A stretch of 64,000 nucleotides of DNA from Halobacteriovorax sp. HLS. GTDB taxonomy: Bacteria > Bdellovibrionota > Bacteriovoracia > Bacteriovoracales > Bacteriovoracaceae. The DNA lies in assembly GCF_004006665.1 (NCBI RefSeq), contig NZ_QOCL01000003.1:248001-312000 (forward strand). The letters run 5' to 3'. Both the position numbers and the translations under genes were made by a program. The notes beneath the pieces are model-generated. The model saw nothing but the letters and a program-made list of their open reading frames with translations. It did no database searches and was not told where the DNA came from. Shown one piece after another: positions 15,905 to 24,756 of this stretch (the stretch's first letter is position 1; each line of letters begins with the position of its first letter).

Positions 15905-17782
15905 ATGTTTAGATTAATACTTATTCTTCTTCTAGCAAATCTCCAAACGTTAGCTCATAATGTTAAACATACGCCAGTTGATCCAATTAGTGGCTCAGGA
16001 GATAATAGACCTGCTAATCATGCAGGGTATGGATATCTATCAACTTCCTCGGAAGCACAAGCACATGAACAGCTAAATTTTATTTGCCCAAAGGGGAGTG
16101 AAGATATTATCAATGCTCAGAAATGTCATCCTGAACTTTATTCGAGTTTTTTTCAAGATATAAGTAAGCTATCATCTGACATGAATGAATCAGTTTTTGA
16201 TCAATCCCTTAGAAATAAGGTCTTCGAATATCTAACGATGCAACGTGCGGCCAACTCTTCAATAAGGCCTCTACAAATAAAGAAACCTAGCTGTATTAGT
16301 GAGCAAAGAGAGCTTAGTAATATGCCCACACTTAATAATTCTCGATCTGAAAGACTAGAAGAAATTAAAAAACTTGAAAGAAGAGTTAAGTTAAATAGAC
16401 GTCACGATGTAAGACGAAAGTCCAGAGCTAAGCTTTCTGAATTGGTAAAGCTTGATGCTATTAAAGATAATCAATCTGAAAAAAAACTTGTTCAAGCAAT
16501 TTTCTTATATGATCAGTACGAGGCAATGCTTGCGAAGTATGGATGCCCAAGTGAAGAACATACTACAAAAATGACTTGCTTGGAAGTTGCTGATCTCAAG
16601 CAAAAAGTTAAGAACTCTTTTCCCGTTATTTTTTCGAACTCGCCAGAGAGTCAGTCCCAAATTGAAAAGTTAAAAACGGCCAGCTTTTTTCTTATTGGTT
16701 CTCATAATGCTCCACAAGAGATGAGTGATAAAGATAAAATCAAAAGAGGTGAGAGCTTCTATATTAGTTCTATCACTGATGACTTTGGCATTGGTTGGTC
16801 TGACCAGAGTGTTGATACACTCTTTAATCAGGCCTTTGAAGCAGCAAAGTATGGAGAGTATGACTCTGAAGCAGGTAAGATCGTACCACCTCAAGGCGAT
16901 TTAAAAGAAGCGTTAAGTTCTATTAAGAGTTCGGCATCATCTATTATTGATGAGTATAATAAGCATACAGAAGTTGAAGCTGAGTTGCTATGTTCAAATG
17001 GAAAAAAGGCTGCATTAACAACTACAGAGCTTTCTAGTCGCTATCCGCAAGTGTTGCGACAACTACTTCTAGATCTTAGCCCTGTTGAGTTTTCTCAGGC
17101 GAAGAAACTCATGTGTAAGAAATCACTAAATGAATTAGTCCAAGATACTCAAATGAACTCTTGTGAAGGTGTATCAGGCAGTTTTAGTTCAAAAGATGGT
17201 GTACGTATAAATAGATTTCAATCTAGCTTTCCCTTTGGTGGGAATAAGAATTATTCTGTGAGAAAAGATGGAGCAGGTGTCGTTGTTAGCTCTACAATTA
17301 ATTTCAACTTTATCTATGACCCTTCAGCACAAGAAACAAAAGAAGAACAGCAGGCCCTGTTTAATAAGAAGATTATTGAATGGCAAGAGCAGACAAATAA
17401 ATACTTTAATAATCTCTCCTCTAATATGAAGCCGAATGTTAAGTTTGAATATATTGCTGGAACTGGATCAGAGCAACCTATAGTTAATGTTTCTAAATGC
17501 TATAATAGAGAATTACCAGATGAGCTGAAGTATCGCTGTGATACGGTTAATCAGTCGGGGATCGGGAACTGGCAGGATGCAGGTAATTTTACTTTTGATT
17601 TAGATAATCGAACATTGGCACATGAGATGGGTCATCAGCTTGGACTATCAGATGAATACACTGCAGACTTCTATCCAATTAACTCTCTAGGTGAAGATGA
17701 CTCTATAATGAATACAGGAACTAAGATTTATCCAAGACATATACGTTCGATTATTCAGCCGGCATTTAATTGTAGCGAATAA
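15905..17782 (+). CDS. Exported metzincin-like zinc metalloprotease
   Basis: 625 residues with a signal peptide (MFRLILILLLANLQTLA). The catalytic site is at the far C-terminus (~573): HEMGHQLGLSDEY gives HExxHxxGxxD, so the third zinc ligand appears to be Asp, as in snapalysin-type enzymes, rather than the usual His. It is followed by a Met-turn candidate SIMNTG about 25 residues later. The ~450 residues before it are helical and charged, probably a pro-region or substrate-binding part, with paired cysteines. Translationally coupled to the preceding secreted gene. In a predatory bacterium a secreted protease could attack prey proteins, but no target can be read from the sequence. Confidence 0.75.
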   Translation: MFRLILILLLANLQTLAHNVKHTPVDPISGSGDNRPANHAGYGYLSTSSEAQAHEQLNFICPKGSEDIINAQKCHPELYSSFFQDISKLSSDMNESVFDQSLRNKVFEYLTMQRAANSSIRPLQIKKPSCISEQRELSNMPTLNNSRSERLEEIKKLERRVKLNRRHDVRRKSRAKLSELVKLDAIKDNQSEKKLVQAIFLYDQYEAMLAKYGCPSEEHTTKMTCLEVADLKQKVKNSFPVIFSNSPESQSQIEKLKTASFFLIGSHNAPQEMSDKDKIKRGESFYISSITDDFGIGWSDQSVDTLFNQAFEAAKYGEYDSEAGKIVPPQGDLKEALSSIKSSASSIIDEYNKHTEVEAELLCSNGKKAALTTTELSSRYPQVLRQLLLDLSPVEFSQAKKLMCKKSLNELVQDTQMNSCEGVSGSFSSKDGVRINRFQSSFPFGGNKNYSVRKDGAGVVVSSTINFNFIYDPSAQETKEEQQALFNKKIIEWQEQTNKYFNNLSSNMKPNVKFEYIAGTGSEQPIVNVSKCYNRELPDELKYRCDTVNQSGIGNWQDAGNFTFDLDNRTLAHEMGHQLGLSDEYTADFYPINSLGEDDSIMNTGTKIYPRHIRSIIQPAFNCSE

Positions 17783-17819
17783 GACTTTCATTTTTAATCA
17801 TCAAGTAAAAAAACTAGAA

Positions 17820-18575
17820 TTAATCCAAGCTTTCTAACTCAGTCGAAGGCAGCTTTCTTTTTGGGAAGTATTTACGAAAGATCTTCTCATAGGTTCCATC
17901 ATTTCTCATAGATTCAAATGTCTCTTTCCATTTCTTTATTACTGAAGGGTCCGTTTTCTTAGAGATTACAATGAAAACCTGAACGGTTTTAAGGGTTAGT
18001 AGTGTCTTTAGCTCATCTGTCTTATATCCAATCTCTGATAGAGATTTATCCAGTGTAATGTCCACGGCCGCGTAGGCATCAATTCTATCAGCAAATAACA
18101 TTCTAAAACCATTTTCATTAAGATTTGTTCTTGAGAGGTTTTTAAATCCATGTTGGGTTAGGTAGTGATCACGACTATCGTCTCTGTAAACCCCAATAGT
18201 AGGAATGAGTTTTGCTTGTTCGAGGTTATCAATTTTTAGGCTTGAGTTTTTCTTCGTTACTAAGATCCAAGAATTGTCTACAAAGGGACCAATCCACTTA
18301 AAAAGGTTTTGCCTTTTCTTAGTTCTTGCCATGGAAAACAATACTACATTCGGTGTCGTTTCCGCTGTTCGATATGCTCTTGCCCATGGGTAAAATTGAA
18401 TAGGGTCATTATTTTTAACTCTTCTTTGTATCTCTTGAACAATTTCAACAGCGAGGCCTACAGGTTTTCCATTTTTATCTTTATAATTATAAGGCGGGTC
18501 AATTTCAGAAATAATCTTCAATGCATGAATATTGAAAGAAAAAGAAATGAATAGAATTGTAAAAAGAAATTTCAT
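17820..18575 (-). CDS. Periplasmic solute-binding protein, family 3 (amino-acid type)
   Basis: 251 residues with a signal peptide (MKFLFTILFISFSFNIHA). The order is typical of the SBP_bac_3 fold: an opening strand with EIDPPYNYKDKNGKPVGLAV, the PFVDNSWILVTKK segment, VGVYRDD-like hinge region and a C-terminal KKWKETFESMRNDGTYEKI helix. No ABC permease or ATPase is adjacent, so it may be an orphan receptor or partner an unlinked transporter. The family-defining ligand residues cannot be assigned reliably by eye. Confidence 0.85.
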   Translation of the reverse strand: MKFLFTILFISFSFNIHALKIISEIDPPYNYKDKNGKPVGLAVEIVQEIQRRVKNNDPIQFYPWARAYRTAETTPNVVLFSMARTKKRQNLFKWIGPFVDNSWILVTKKNSSLKIDNLEQAKLIPTIGVYRDDSRDHYLTQHGFKNLSRTNLNENGFRMLFADRIDAYAAVDITLDKSLSEIGYKTDELKTLLTLKTVQVFIVISKKTDPSVIKKWKETFESMRNDGTYEKIFRKYFPKRKLPSTELESLD

Positions 18576-18691
18576 ATACCCTCAAGAAATTAATCTTTAT
18601 TATGAGCTTTTAGAGAAATTTCGTAAAGAATTTTTCAAAAGAATTAATAATCTCTTATATCCAATAGTGTGAGCTTAGCTAAAGGTATATT

Positions 18692-18880
18692 TTAGAAGGT
18701 ATTAAGCCTCTTAATTGCTGAAGCAAATTTCTGCATATAGCGCGAAGGCTTGGCCAGAAGGTCATTAGACTCTTTTGCAATCTTCTCGTCTGCTTTGACA
18801 GCTATTTGAGTTTTGGTCGCTAGTGAACCTGCTTTTGTAATTTGTTTAAGTTTGTTTTGTGTGTCGTTAGAAATTTTCAT
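18692..18880 (-). CDS. Small hypothetical protein (62 aa)
   Basis: Basic, helix-prone and without signal peptide; starts ATG with GAAGAG about 6 bases upstream, which supports translation. Sequence such as ATKTQIAVKADEKIAKES suggests a single long helix. No family recognised. Flanked by AT-rich intergenic DNA on both sides. Confidence 0.45.
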   Translation of the reverse strand: MKISNDTQNKLKQITKAGSLATKTQIAVKADEKIAKESNDLLAKPSRYMQKFASAIKRLNTF

Positions 18881-19031
18881 ATAAATCTCTTCGGCCTGAA
18901 TATATATTAACTTTAGCTAAATAGTCGGGTATCTGGGTATGAAAATGAGGGATTAGAGTATTTATAGTAATTTATGTTTAATTTATTTATCTTGGATATT
19001 GAAATTGGTCTTGGGGATCACTGAAAATTAA

Positions 19032-19115
19032 TGGTGCCCGGGACTGGACTTGAACCAGCACGTCTCGCGACACACGCCCCTCAAGCGTGCGTGTCTACCA
19101 TTTCACCACCCGGGC
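19032..19115 (-). tRNA. tRNA-Leu (anticodon GAG)
   Basis: On the minus strand the acceptor 5' arm GCCCGGG pairs fully with CCCGGGC. The D-arm region carries GGTGAAATGGTAGACAC as in class II tRNA-Leu. The anticodon stem CACGC/GCGTG encloses loop TTGAGGG (anticodon GAG). A long variable arm and the T-arm GGTTCAAGTCC follow. The 3' CCA is encoded. Confidence 0.97.
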
Positions 19116-19175
19116 ATAAAATTGGATGATGATTAAAGTAGTGGAATTTACTTGGATTGGCAATAGAAAATTGGT

Positions 19176-19565
19176 TTATCGCCTCTTTCTTTTTGGAAGA
19201 AAGTTTTCGATTTCATCCATTAAGTAGCTCATTCTATTGGTCGTATCTTGCAGCTTTTTTAGCTGTTCTGTCATTCTTACCATTCTATCTAATTGGCCTA
19301 GTCTTGGTTGTTCTAGCTCTTTTTGCTCACTTTCAAGGGCCTTCATTTCAAGTTCAATTTCAGACTCATCACAACAGTCGTGGGCGTCGTTGAATTCATT
19401 TAATAGATCTTCTAGCGGATCTGCATGATCAAAAGCCCCAGACGATTCTAAGGGATAATTCTTAGAAGCTGGAAATAGTACTAAGTTGTTGCTCTTTTCT
19501 TGGATGCTTTCTTTCATGGTTTTGCCGTTCTCCTCACAAAAATTATATAGCGAAATCTGTGCCAT
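19176..19565 (-). CDS. Small acidic coiled-coil protein of unknown function (129 aa)
   Basis: No signal peptide. N-terminal half acidic with a CC pair (AHDCCDES), followed by a Glu/Leu-rich heptad segment (IELEMKALESEQKELEQ to EQLKKLQDTTNRM) predicting a coiled coil, and a basic C-terminus KRKRR. A GAGA-type SD precedes the ATG; an internal Met at residue 17 is an alternative start. It lies just beyond the tRNA-Leu on the same strand. Confidence 0.55.
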   Translation of the reverse strand: MAQISLYNFCEENGKTMKESIQEKSNNLVLFPASKNYPLESSGAFDHADPLEDLLNEFNDAHDCCDESEIELEMKALESEQKELEQPRLGQLDRMVRMTEQLKKLQDTTNRMSYLMDEIENFLPKRKRR

Positions 19566-19771
19566 TAATTTTCTCTGTGATCGTCCTTTTATTAGTTAGT
19601 TATATATTGTTAAAGTGTTAATTATAAAAAAAGTGTAATAAATTTAAACATTTAGCACATATTTATTTAGGCTTATGTTTAACTTCTGAACTTATTCTAT
19701 TTCTTTTTTTTATTTGAGTGTATTCATTTGAACTATTTACAAAAGCTAGTGAATAAAAAATAGACAAAAAT

Positions 19772-19797
19772 TAGGAATGAAATTCCTACGCTAGAAT
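19772..19797 (+). promoter_or_regulatory. Inverted repeat next to a -10-like box upstream of the small Cys protein gene
   Basis: TAGGAAT-gaa-ATTCCTA (19772-19788) is a perfect 7-bp inverted repeat ending four bases before TAGAAT (19792-19797), a good -10 element. No good -35 is seen 17 bases upstream, which would fit an activator-dependent promoter. The region 19566-19837 holds no gene I can support. Confidence 0.3.
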
Positions 19798-19837
19798 TAT
19801 GAACTCGAATAGTTGAAAATATATTTAGGAGTAGTCT

Positions 19838-20053
19838 ATGTCAGAAAAACCAAAGTGCCTTCAATGTGTTCATTATCAAGCTTCTTGGGACCCTAGAAAC
19901 CCTCGTAGCTGCAAGCTCTATGGCTTTACTACTAAATCTATCCCATCAAGCGTAGTCAAGAGAGAGACTGGTATTGAGTGCCAGGGCTATAAAAAGAAGG
20001 CCCATTTCAATAAAGAGAAGGGACTAGACTTAAATGATGAATCTCTTTGGTAA
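19838..20053 (+). CDS. Small conserved four-cysteine protein (71 aa)
   Basis: Strong SD (AGGAG) upstream of the ATG. Cysteines in CLQCVHY, RSCKLYGF and ECQGY give a CxxC plus two single Cys, and Pro/Tyr/Phe positions match a widespread small bacterial family of unknown function whose members read roughly CxxC-x-Y..WD...P..C..(F/Y)GF...P...V....G.xCxxF/Y. Probably a metal-binding (zinc-ribbon-like) cytoplasmic protein. Isolated gene. Confidence 0.7.
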   Translation: MSEKPKCLQCVHYQASWDPRNPRSCKLYGFTTKSIPSSVVKRETGIECQGYKKKAHFNKEKGLDLNDESLW

Positions 20054-20192
20054 TATTTCTAAATCATAGTGGGCTAAGTCCCAAATATCTGGTGATGCGC
20101 AATGCGTTGTACTTTTTTACTACCTATTTATCAGTTGAAATTTTTTATAGAATATTCCTAAGAGTTGATGAAACTTGACCCTGGAGTTCTAA

Positions 20193-21437
20193 ATGAGTCT
20201 TTTAAATTCAATAAATATCTCAAGCAACACATCTAATAGCCTTTCTAAGAAAATGGAAATTGTCGGTGACAATATTAATAATGCTGGAACAGCGGGCTTT
20301 AAAGGTTCTCGAGCAGAGTTCTCAGAAGTGCTCTCTAGCCAAGCCATGGGCGTAGATGGAGGCCAGCAGCAGGGAATGGGTGCTGTTATTGATGATTCTA
20401 CTCGAGATATTTCTCAGGGGACCCTTAAAAGTACTAGTTCAATGACTGATTTAGCTATTGATGGAAAAGGCTTCTTTGTTGTTGAAACAAAGTTTGGTAA
20501 GGCCTATTCAAGAGATGGATCTTTTCATTTTGATAGAGAAGGTCACTTGGTAAATAGTGACGGTCACAAGGTATTGGGCTTTGCTGGCAAAGAGGGACAA
20601 GAATCAGCAGCTGTAGCTCCACTTAAAATTTCAAGAAAAGAACTTCCGGCAAAAGCAACGACAAATGTAAGTATGCATATGAACCTAGACGCTAGAGAAA
20701 ATAATAAGGTTTTTGATCCTCTAGATCCAAATGAAACAAGCAGCTATCAACGCTCAATGACTGTTTTAGATAGTAAAGGTGAGCAAAGAAATATTGATGT
20801 CTACTTTACAAAAACGGCCGACAATACTTGGACATATAATGCAATGGTGGATGGTGCAGATCTAGACCCTGCTGTTGATGGAAAACAAATTGTTGGGACA
20901 GGAGCAGTAAATTTTGATGCTCAAGGAAATATGATTGGTGACTCTTCAATGGATATTTCTGCTAATTTTAAAGATACTGGAAATCAAGAAATTAATATTT
21001 CTCTAACTAATAATGGAAATAAAACAACACAATTAGGAACGACTTCAAATGTTCACTCAAATAAGAGAGACGGTAGCGAAGCCGCAGGTGTTGTTGGCCT
21101 TGGTTTCGATCAGGGTGGAGCAATGACTCTTAGATTTTCAAATGGAGAAAGTGAACAAATTGGTAAGATCGCTGTGGCCAGCTTCACTAGTGAGCAAGGC
21201 CTTAGACGAGTAGGCCAAAACCTTTACACCGAAAATGCATCTAGTGGACAAGCAAGTCTTGGTAAAAGTGGTGAAGATGGCAGAGGTGATGTACTTACAA
21301 GCGTGATTGAGCAATCAAATGTAGACTTAACTAATAACTTTATAGACCTAATGACTACTCAGAAGAGCTTTTCAGCAAATGCTCAAGCTCTAAGTGCAGC
21401 TGATGGACTATTACAGAAAGTTATTGCTCTACGATAG
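20193..21437 (+). CDS. flgE: Flagellar hook protein
   Basis: 414 residues. The N-terminus has the rod/hook family signature (NNINNAGTAGFKGSRAEF and the MEIVGDNINN start helix). The centre includes the DLAIDGKGFFVV block of FlgE/FlgF/FlgG, and the C-terminus the SNVDLTNNFIDLMTTQKSFSANAQ helix that packs in the D0 domain. It polymerises into the flexible hook joining filament and basal body. SD GGAG precedes the ATG. No other flagellar gene is nearby, so it may be an additional or relocated hook gene; the size fits FlgE rather than FlgF or FlgG (about 250-260 residues). Confidence 0.9.
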   Translation: MSLLNSINISSNTSNSLSKKMEIVGDNINNAGTAGFKGSRAEFSEVLSSQAMGVDGGQQQGMGAVIDDSTRDISQGTLKSTSSMTDLAIDGKGFFVVETKFGKAYSRDGSFHFDREGHLVNSDGHKVLGFAGKEGQESAAVAPLKISRKELPAKATTNVSMHMNLDARENNKVFDPLDPNETSSYQRSMTVLDSKGEQRNIDVYFTKTADNTWTYNAMVDGADLDPAVDGKQIVGTGAVNFDAQGNMIGDSSMDISANFKDTGNQEINISLTNNGNKTTQLGTTSNVHSNKRDGSEAAGVVGLGFDQGGAMTLRFSNGESEQIGKIAVASFTSEQGLRRVGQNLYTENASSGQASLGKSGEDGRGDVLTSVIEQSNVDLTNNFIDLMTTQKSFSANAQALSAADGLLQKVIALR

Positions 21438-22259
21438 AACAGTGGTTGCTTTAAAAGTATAAGTACTATCTTGCTTAGAAACTGTGAAATTTAATGAAGA
21501 GTTATCATCCATCTTGGTTAAGCTCTTTAAATAAGCTTTCTTAAACGGAATAAGAATATCTTCAAATTGATCATTTTCAGCAGAAGTAGACTCTAAGACA
21601 AACTCAATAGACTCATTATTTCTTTTTACTATTTTATACTTGTAGCCGTCTTGATAGTAAGAAGCATTATCTATATAGGCCTTCAGTAGATTTAGAGCAG
21701 TATTCTTTTTCTTGTACTCGATACTGTGAACTCCATGAAATACTTCTTCTTTTGAAAGTTCAGCAATTTCTTCATATAACTTTTCATCAACTTTTCCAGG
21801 ATAGAAGTGATTTAATAAATCTACTGCAAAGAGAAAGTTAATTTTATTATTTAGATCGTAAAAGAAATATTCAGGTATACCAAGGCCTGCTAAATAGGCT
21901 TCAAACTTAAGAACACCTTCTTTTCGTTGAACATATTCCAATATGGATATTATTTCCTTAACACTTGAGTGCGCATTCTGGTAATATTTCTTAGGAAGCT
22001 TATAAGTATTCTTTTCTGTCTCTCTGGCCGGCTTTATTCCTCTATCGATTAAGCCGCTCCAAACTGACTCTGAAGGTATATCTAGAAGCTTGCTGAGAAG
22101 AAACCAATGCTTAGCAGAGACGGAACATACTCCTGACTCTATCTTTGAGAGTGTTCCTTGAGTTATTCCAGTTTCTTTGGAGATATAGGCCTGAGTGAAG
22201 CCCTTTCGCTTTCTGGCGGTAAAAATAAGTTTTGAGAGTCGTATTTCGTCGATTTTCAT
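21429..22259 (-). CDS. XRE-type helix-turn-helix transcriptional regulator
   Basis: 276 residues from the ATG at 22259, which has GGAAAG upstream; the longer frame has no SD and reads through the palindrome. Residues ~5-60 are a Cro/CI-type HTH (FTQAYISKETGITQGTLSKIESG). The ~200-residue C-terminal part is unrecognised and helical, followed by a strand-rich end, perhaps a ligand or dimerisation domain. It is divergent from the sufE-like/hemB genes, with a near-perfect palindrome in its own promoter region, suggesting autoregulation. Its 3' end overlaps flgE convergently by 9 bp. Confidence 0.8.
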   Translation of the reverse strand: MKIDEIRLSKLIFTARKRKGFTQAYISKETGITQGTLSKIESGVCSVSAKHWFLLSKLLDIPSESVWSGLIDRGIKPARETEKNTYKLPKKYYQNAHSSVKEIISILEYVQRKEGVLKFEAYLAGLGIPEYFFYDLNNKINFLFAVDLLNHFYPGKVDEKLYEEIAELSKEEVFHGVHSIEYKKKNTALNLLKAYIDNASYYQDGYKYKIVKRNNESIEFVLESTSAENDQFEDILIPFKKAYLKSLTKMDDNSSLNFTVSKQDSTYTFKATTVLS

Positions 22260-22275
22260 AATGCTTTCCGATTTA

Positions 22276-22295
22276 TATAGTACAAATGTACTATA
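22276..22295. promoter_or_regulatory. Perfect palindromic operator candidate between the XRE regulator and sufE-like gene
   Basis: TATAGTACA-aa-TGTACTATA: two perfect 9-bp arms separated by 2 bases, 17 bp upstream of the regulator's start on one side and ~100 bp upstream of the sufE-like start on the other. Size and symmetry suit a dimeric HTH repressor. Confidence 0.6.
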
Positions 22296-22396
22296 CATAT
22301 AATATATAGTATTTCTAAGTAAAATCAATGGTATTTAGACAAAATATGAGAAATTTGATAAAAATTTGGCTCATTTTACATAATAAAAGGAATAAT

Positions 22397-22834
22397 ATGA
22401 GTTCTATTGAGCAGCGAATAAGTGATATTAAGGCCAAGTTCTCCTCTCATGCAAATTGGGAAGATAAGTACAAGTCAGTTATTGCAATGGGTAAAGATCT
22501 TGGAGATTTTCCTGAAGAGCATAGAACTGAAGAGAATAAGGTAAAGGGCTGTCAGAGTCAGGTATGGATTCACTCTGATTTTAGCGATGGAAGAGTTATT
22601 TTCTATGCAGATAGTGATGCATCTATCGTGAAGGGGATTATTGCCCTTCTTCTAAATGTTTACTCAGACTCAACACCTGATGAAATTCTGGCAACTAAGC
22701 CTGAGTTTTTAGAAGAGATTGGCCTAAGGCAACACTTATCAATGAGTCGTGCAAATGGACTAAGCTCTATGTTGAAACAGATTTCAATGTACGCGCTTGC
22801 TTATAAAACTAAAATGCAAATGGGGCTAATATAA
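22397..22834 (+). CDS. SufE-family cysteine desulfurase sulfur acceptor
   Basis: 145 residues from the ATG at 22397 (AAAGGA upstream; the earlier frame start at 22328 has none). SufE proteins accept persulfide sulfur from a cysteine desulfurase and pass it to Fe-S cluster assembly. The conserved catalytic-loop cysteine is present in VKGCQSQVW, preceded by the typical W...Y..vI.mGK.l helix (ANWEDKYKSVIAMGKDL), and the C-terminal LxxxRxxGLxxM pattern appears as LSMSRANGLSSML. No SufS, SufB or SufC is adjacent. Its stop overlaps the hemB start. Confidence 0.9.
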   Translation: MSSIEQRISDIKAKFSSHANWEDKYKSVIAMGKDLGDFPEEHRTEENKVKGCQSQVWIHSDFSDGRVIFYADSDASIVKGIIALLLNVYSDSTPDEILATKPEFLEEIGLRQHLSMSRANGLSSMLKQISMYALAYKTKMQMGLI

Positions 22835-23814
22835 TGATGATCTCGAGACCACGAAGAAATAGATATAGAGAAGGTATTAGAAAACTAGTTAGAGAAAATT
22901 CTCTCACTGTTAATGATCTTATTGCACCTCTATTTGTAATTGAAGGAAGTAATACGGAAATTCCTGTTGCATCAATGCCAGGCCAATCTCGATTTTCTAT
23001 CGATTTATTAGTTAAAGAAGTTAAAGAGCTTCAGTCTCTTGGTATTCCATGTGTATCTCTATTTCCTGCACTAGATGACACTTTAAAGAACTCTATGGCA
23101 ACTGAGTCATATAATGACGACGGACTCTTTCAAAGGGCCATTAAAGAAGTTAAAAACGCTTGTCCTGACATGATCATCATGAGTGATGTTGCCATGGACC
23201 CATACTCTAGTGATGGACATGATGGAATCGTGGACCCAAAAACTGGAGAGATAGTAAACGATGAAACACTAGATATTCTCGCCAAAATGTCTATTTCTCA
23301 GGCCAAGGCAGGAAGTGATATCATCGGTCCTTCAGACATGATGGATGGGAGAGTGGGCTATATTCGAGATGCTCTAGACGAAGAGGGTTTCAGTAAAACT
23401 TCAATTATGTCCTACACCGCAAAGTATGCATCTGCATTCTATGGACCTTTTAGAGACGCTCTTGATTCTGCTCCAAAAAGTGGAGATAAACTTTCTTACC
23501 AAATGGATTTTGCTAATAAGCGTGAAGCATTAAGAGAAACCTATCTTGATGAATATGAAGGTGCTGATATTCTTATGGTCAAGCCAGGGCTTAGTTACTT
23601 GGATATAATTTCTAAAATGAGAGAAAATACAATGCTTCCGATTGCTGCTTATAATGTTAGTGGGGAGTATGCCATGGTTAAAGCTGCTGCTGAAAAGGGC
23701 TGGATCGATGGAGAAAAAGTAATGATGGAAATGCTTATGTCTTTTAAAAGGGCAGGAAGCGATATGATTCTTACTTACTTTGCTAAAGAAGCCGCTAAGA
23801 TTTTAAATCACTAA
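22834..23814 (+). CDS. hemB: Delta-aminolevulinic acid dehydratase (porphobilinogen synthase)
   Basis: Condenses two 5-aminolevulinate molecules to porphobilinogen in heme synthesis. 326 residues, full family length. The start RPRRNRYREGIRKLVREN, the LFPALDD segment and the Schiff-base lysine in LMVKPGLSYLDI are present. The metal-site region reads SDVAMDPYSSDGHDG, where zinc enzymes have three cysteines (CDxCxCEYTxHGHCG), so this is the cysteine-free, Asp-type version known from magnesium-dependent or metal-independent HemB. Overlaps the upstream sufE-like gene by one base, so the two are co-translated. Confidence 0.97.
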   Translation: MMISRPRRNRYREGIRKLVRENSLTVNDLIAPLFVIEGSNTEIPVASMPGQSRFSIDLLVKEVKELQSLGIPCVSLFPALDDTLKNSMATESYNDDGLFQRAIKEVKNACPDMIIMSDVAMDPYSSDGHDGIVDPKTGEIVNDETLDILAKMSISQAKAGSDIIGPSDMMDGRVGYIRDALDEEGFSKTSIMSYTAKYASAFYGPFRDALDSAPKSGDKLSYQMDFANKREALRETYLDEYEGADILMVKPGLSYLDIISKMRENTMLPIAAYNVSGEYAMVKAAAEKGWIDGEKVMMEMLMSFKRAGSDMILTYFAKEAAKILNH

Positions 23815-23823
23815 TGCAATCTA

Positions 23824-24756
23824 CTACTCACTAAGGGCCCTGTGATAGGAGTCCCTTATGTGATTAGATAAATTATCTACACTTAGAATTCTTAAAACTT
23901 TTTCGTCTCTATTTTTTCTACTATCTTTGATTATATTTGATCGCATACAACCATCTTTAGTTTCATAGAAATCATTTGCTCCTTGAATAAGCATTCCTTC
24001 TACTAGGCCGGTCTGTTCATTAAATACCGGGGAACCACTATTGCCTCCATAGGTATCAGTGTTTGTGATAAAGTAGTTTTTAAATTTAAATATACCTGTA
24101 AGAGAAGTAAACATAGTTCTAGCACTTAATTTGCTAACTATAGCATCATCAGTTGTTTTCATTGGCAGACCTAGTGGATGTCCTATAACGACAAGAGGAG
24201 TATTCTTTTCAACTTTTCCTGTTGGCCTTAGAGATAGAGGTGAGCGATTTGAAACGGTTCTATCTAATTGAATGAGAGCAAAATCTTTAACTTTAAATGG
24301 ATCATTAATTAACTTTCTTTCGATGATTTTCTTGCACGAATAGACCTGGGATTGATCTAGTTCAATAGTATCTTCTTTATGATCAAATACGAATTTGCTT
24401 TGCTCACACTGAGATTGATCAGAAATGCAATGGCCTGCTGTAAGCACTAAGTCTGGAGCAACCAAAAAAGCAGTACAATTTCCTAGAGGCACTTGTTGGC
24501 TGAATTTTTCTTCCCTACAAATATTGTAAGTGAACTGAAGTGAAACTTTCTTGAAATTATAAATTTGTGGCATCAAAGGATCTTGGATTAACTTATTTGA
24601 CCAGACGACACTTGCAACTGACTCAGAGGCCTCAACGAATCTATGATCCGGAAACTGCTCTGCTTCAACACGATTATCTACTCCATAGATAACCTTTCTA
24701 TGGGCCATCGATTGTGTAGTTAAAAGTAGCAGTAGTAGGACTAGTTTTCTATGCAT
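23824..24756 (-). CDS. Exported trypsin-like serine protease (S1 family)
   Basis: About 310 residues from the ATG at 24756, favoured by GGGAG five bases upstream. A signal peptide (MHRKLVLLLLLLTTQSMA) is followed by a chymotrypsin fold with a complete triad: His in VLTAGHCIS, Asp in DFALIQLDR and Ser in GGNSGSPVF. Cysteines occur in pairs (NICREE/GNCTAF, SQCEQS/VYSCKK), as expected for disulfides outside the cytoplasm. The GHPLGLPMK segment resembles the S1B/V8-like subgroup. Likely periplasmic or secreted; substrate unknown. Convergent with hemB, nine bases between stops. Confidence 0.9.
   Translation of the reverse strand: MHRKLVLLLLLLTTQSMAHRKVIYGVDNRVEAEQFPDHRFVEASESVASVVWSNKLIQDPLMPQIYNFKKVSLQFTYNICREEKFSQQVPLGNCTAFLVAPDLVLTAGHCISDQSQCEQSKFVFDHKEDTIELDQSQVYSCKKIIERKLINDPFKVKDFALIQLDRTVSNRSPLSLRPTGKVEKNTPLVVIGHPLGLPMKTTDDAIVSKLSARTMFTSLTGIFKFKNYFITNTDTYGGNSGSPVFNEQTGLVEGMLIQGANDFYETKDGCMRSNIIKDSRKNRDEKVLRILSVDNLSNHIRDSYHRALSE

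Noticed and set aside
22268-22328. Longer N-terminus for the XRE regulator
   Set aside because: It would translate through the operator palindrome and lacks an SD; the ATG at 22259 fits.
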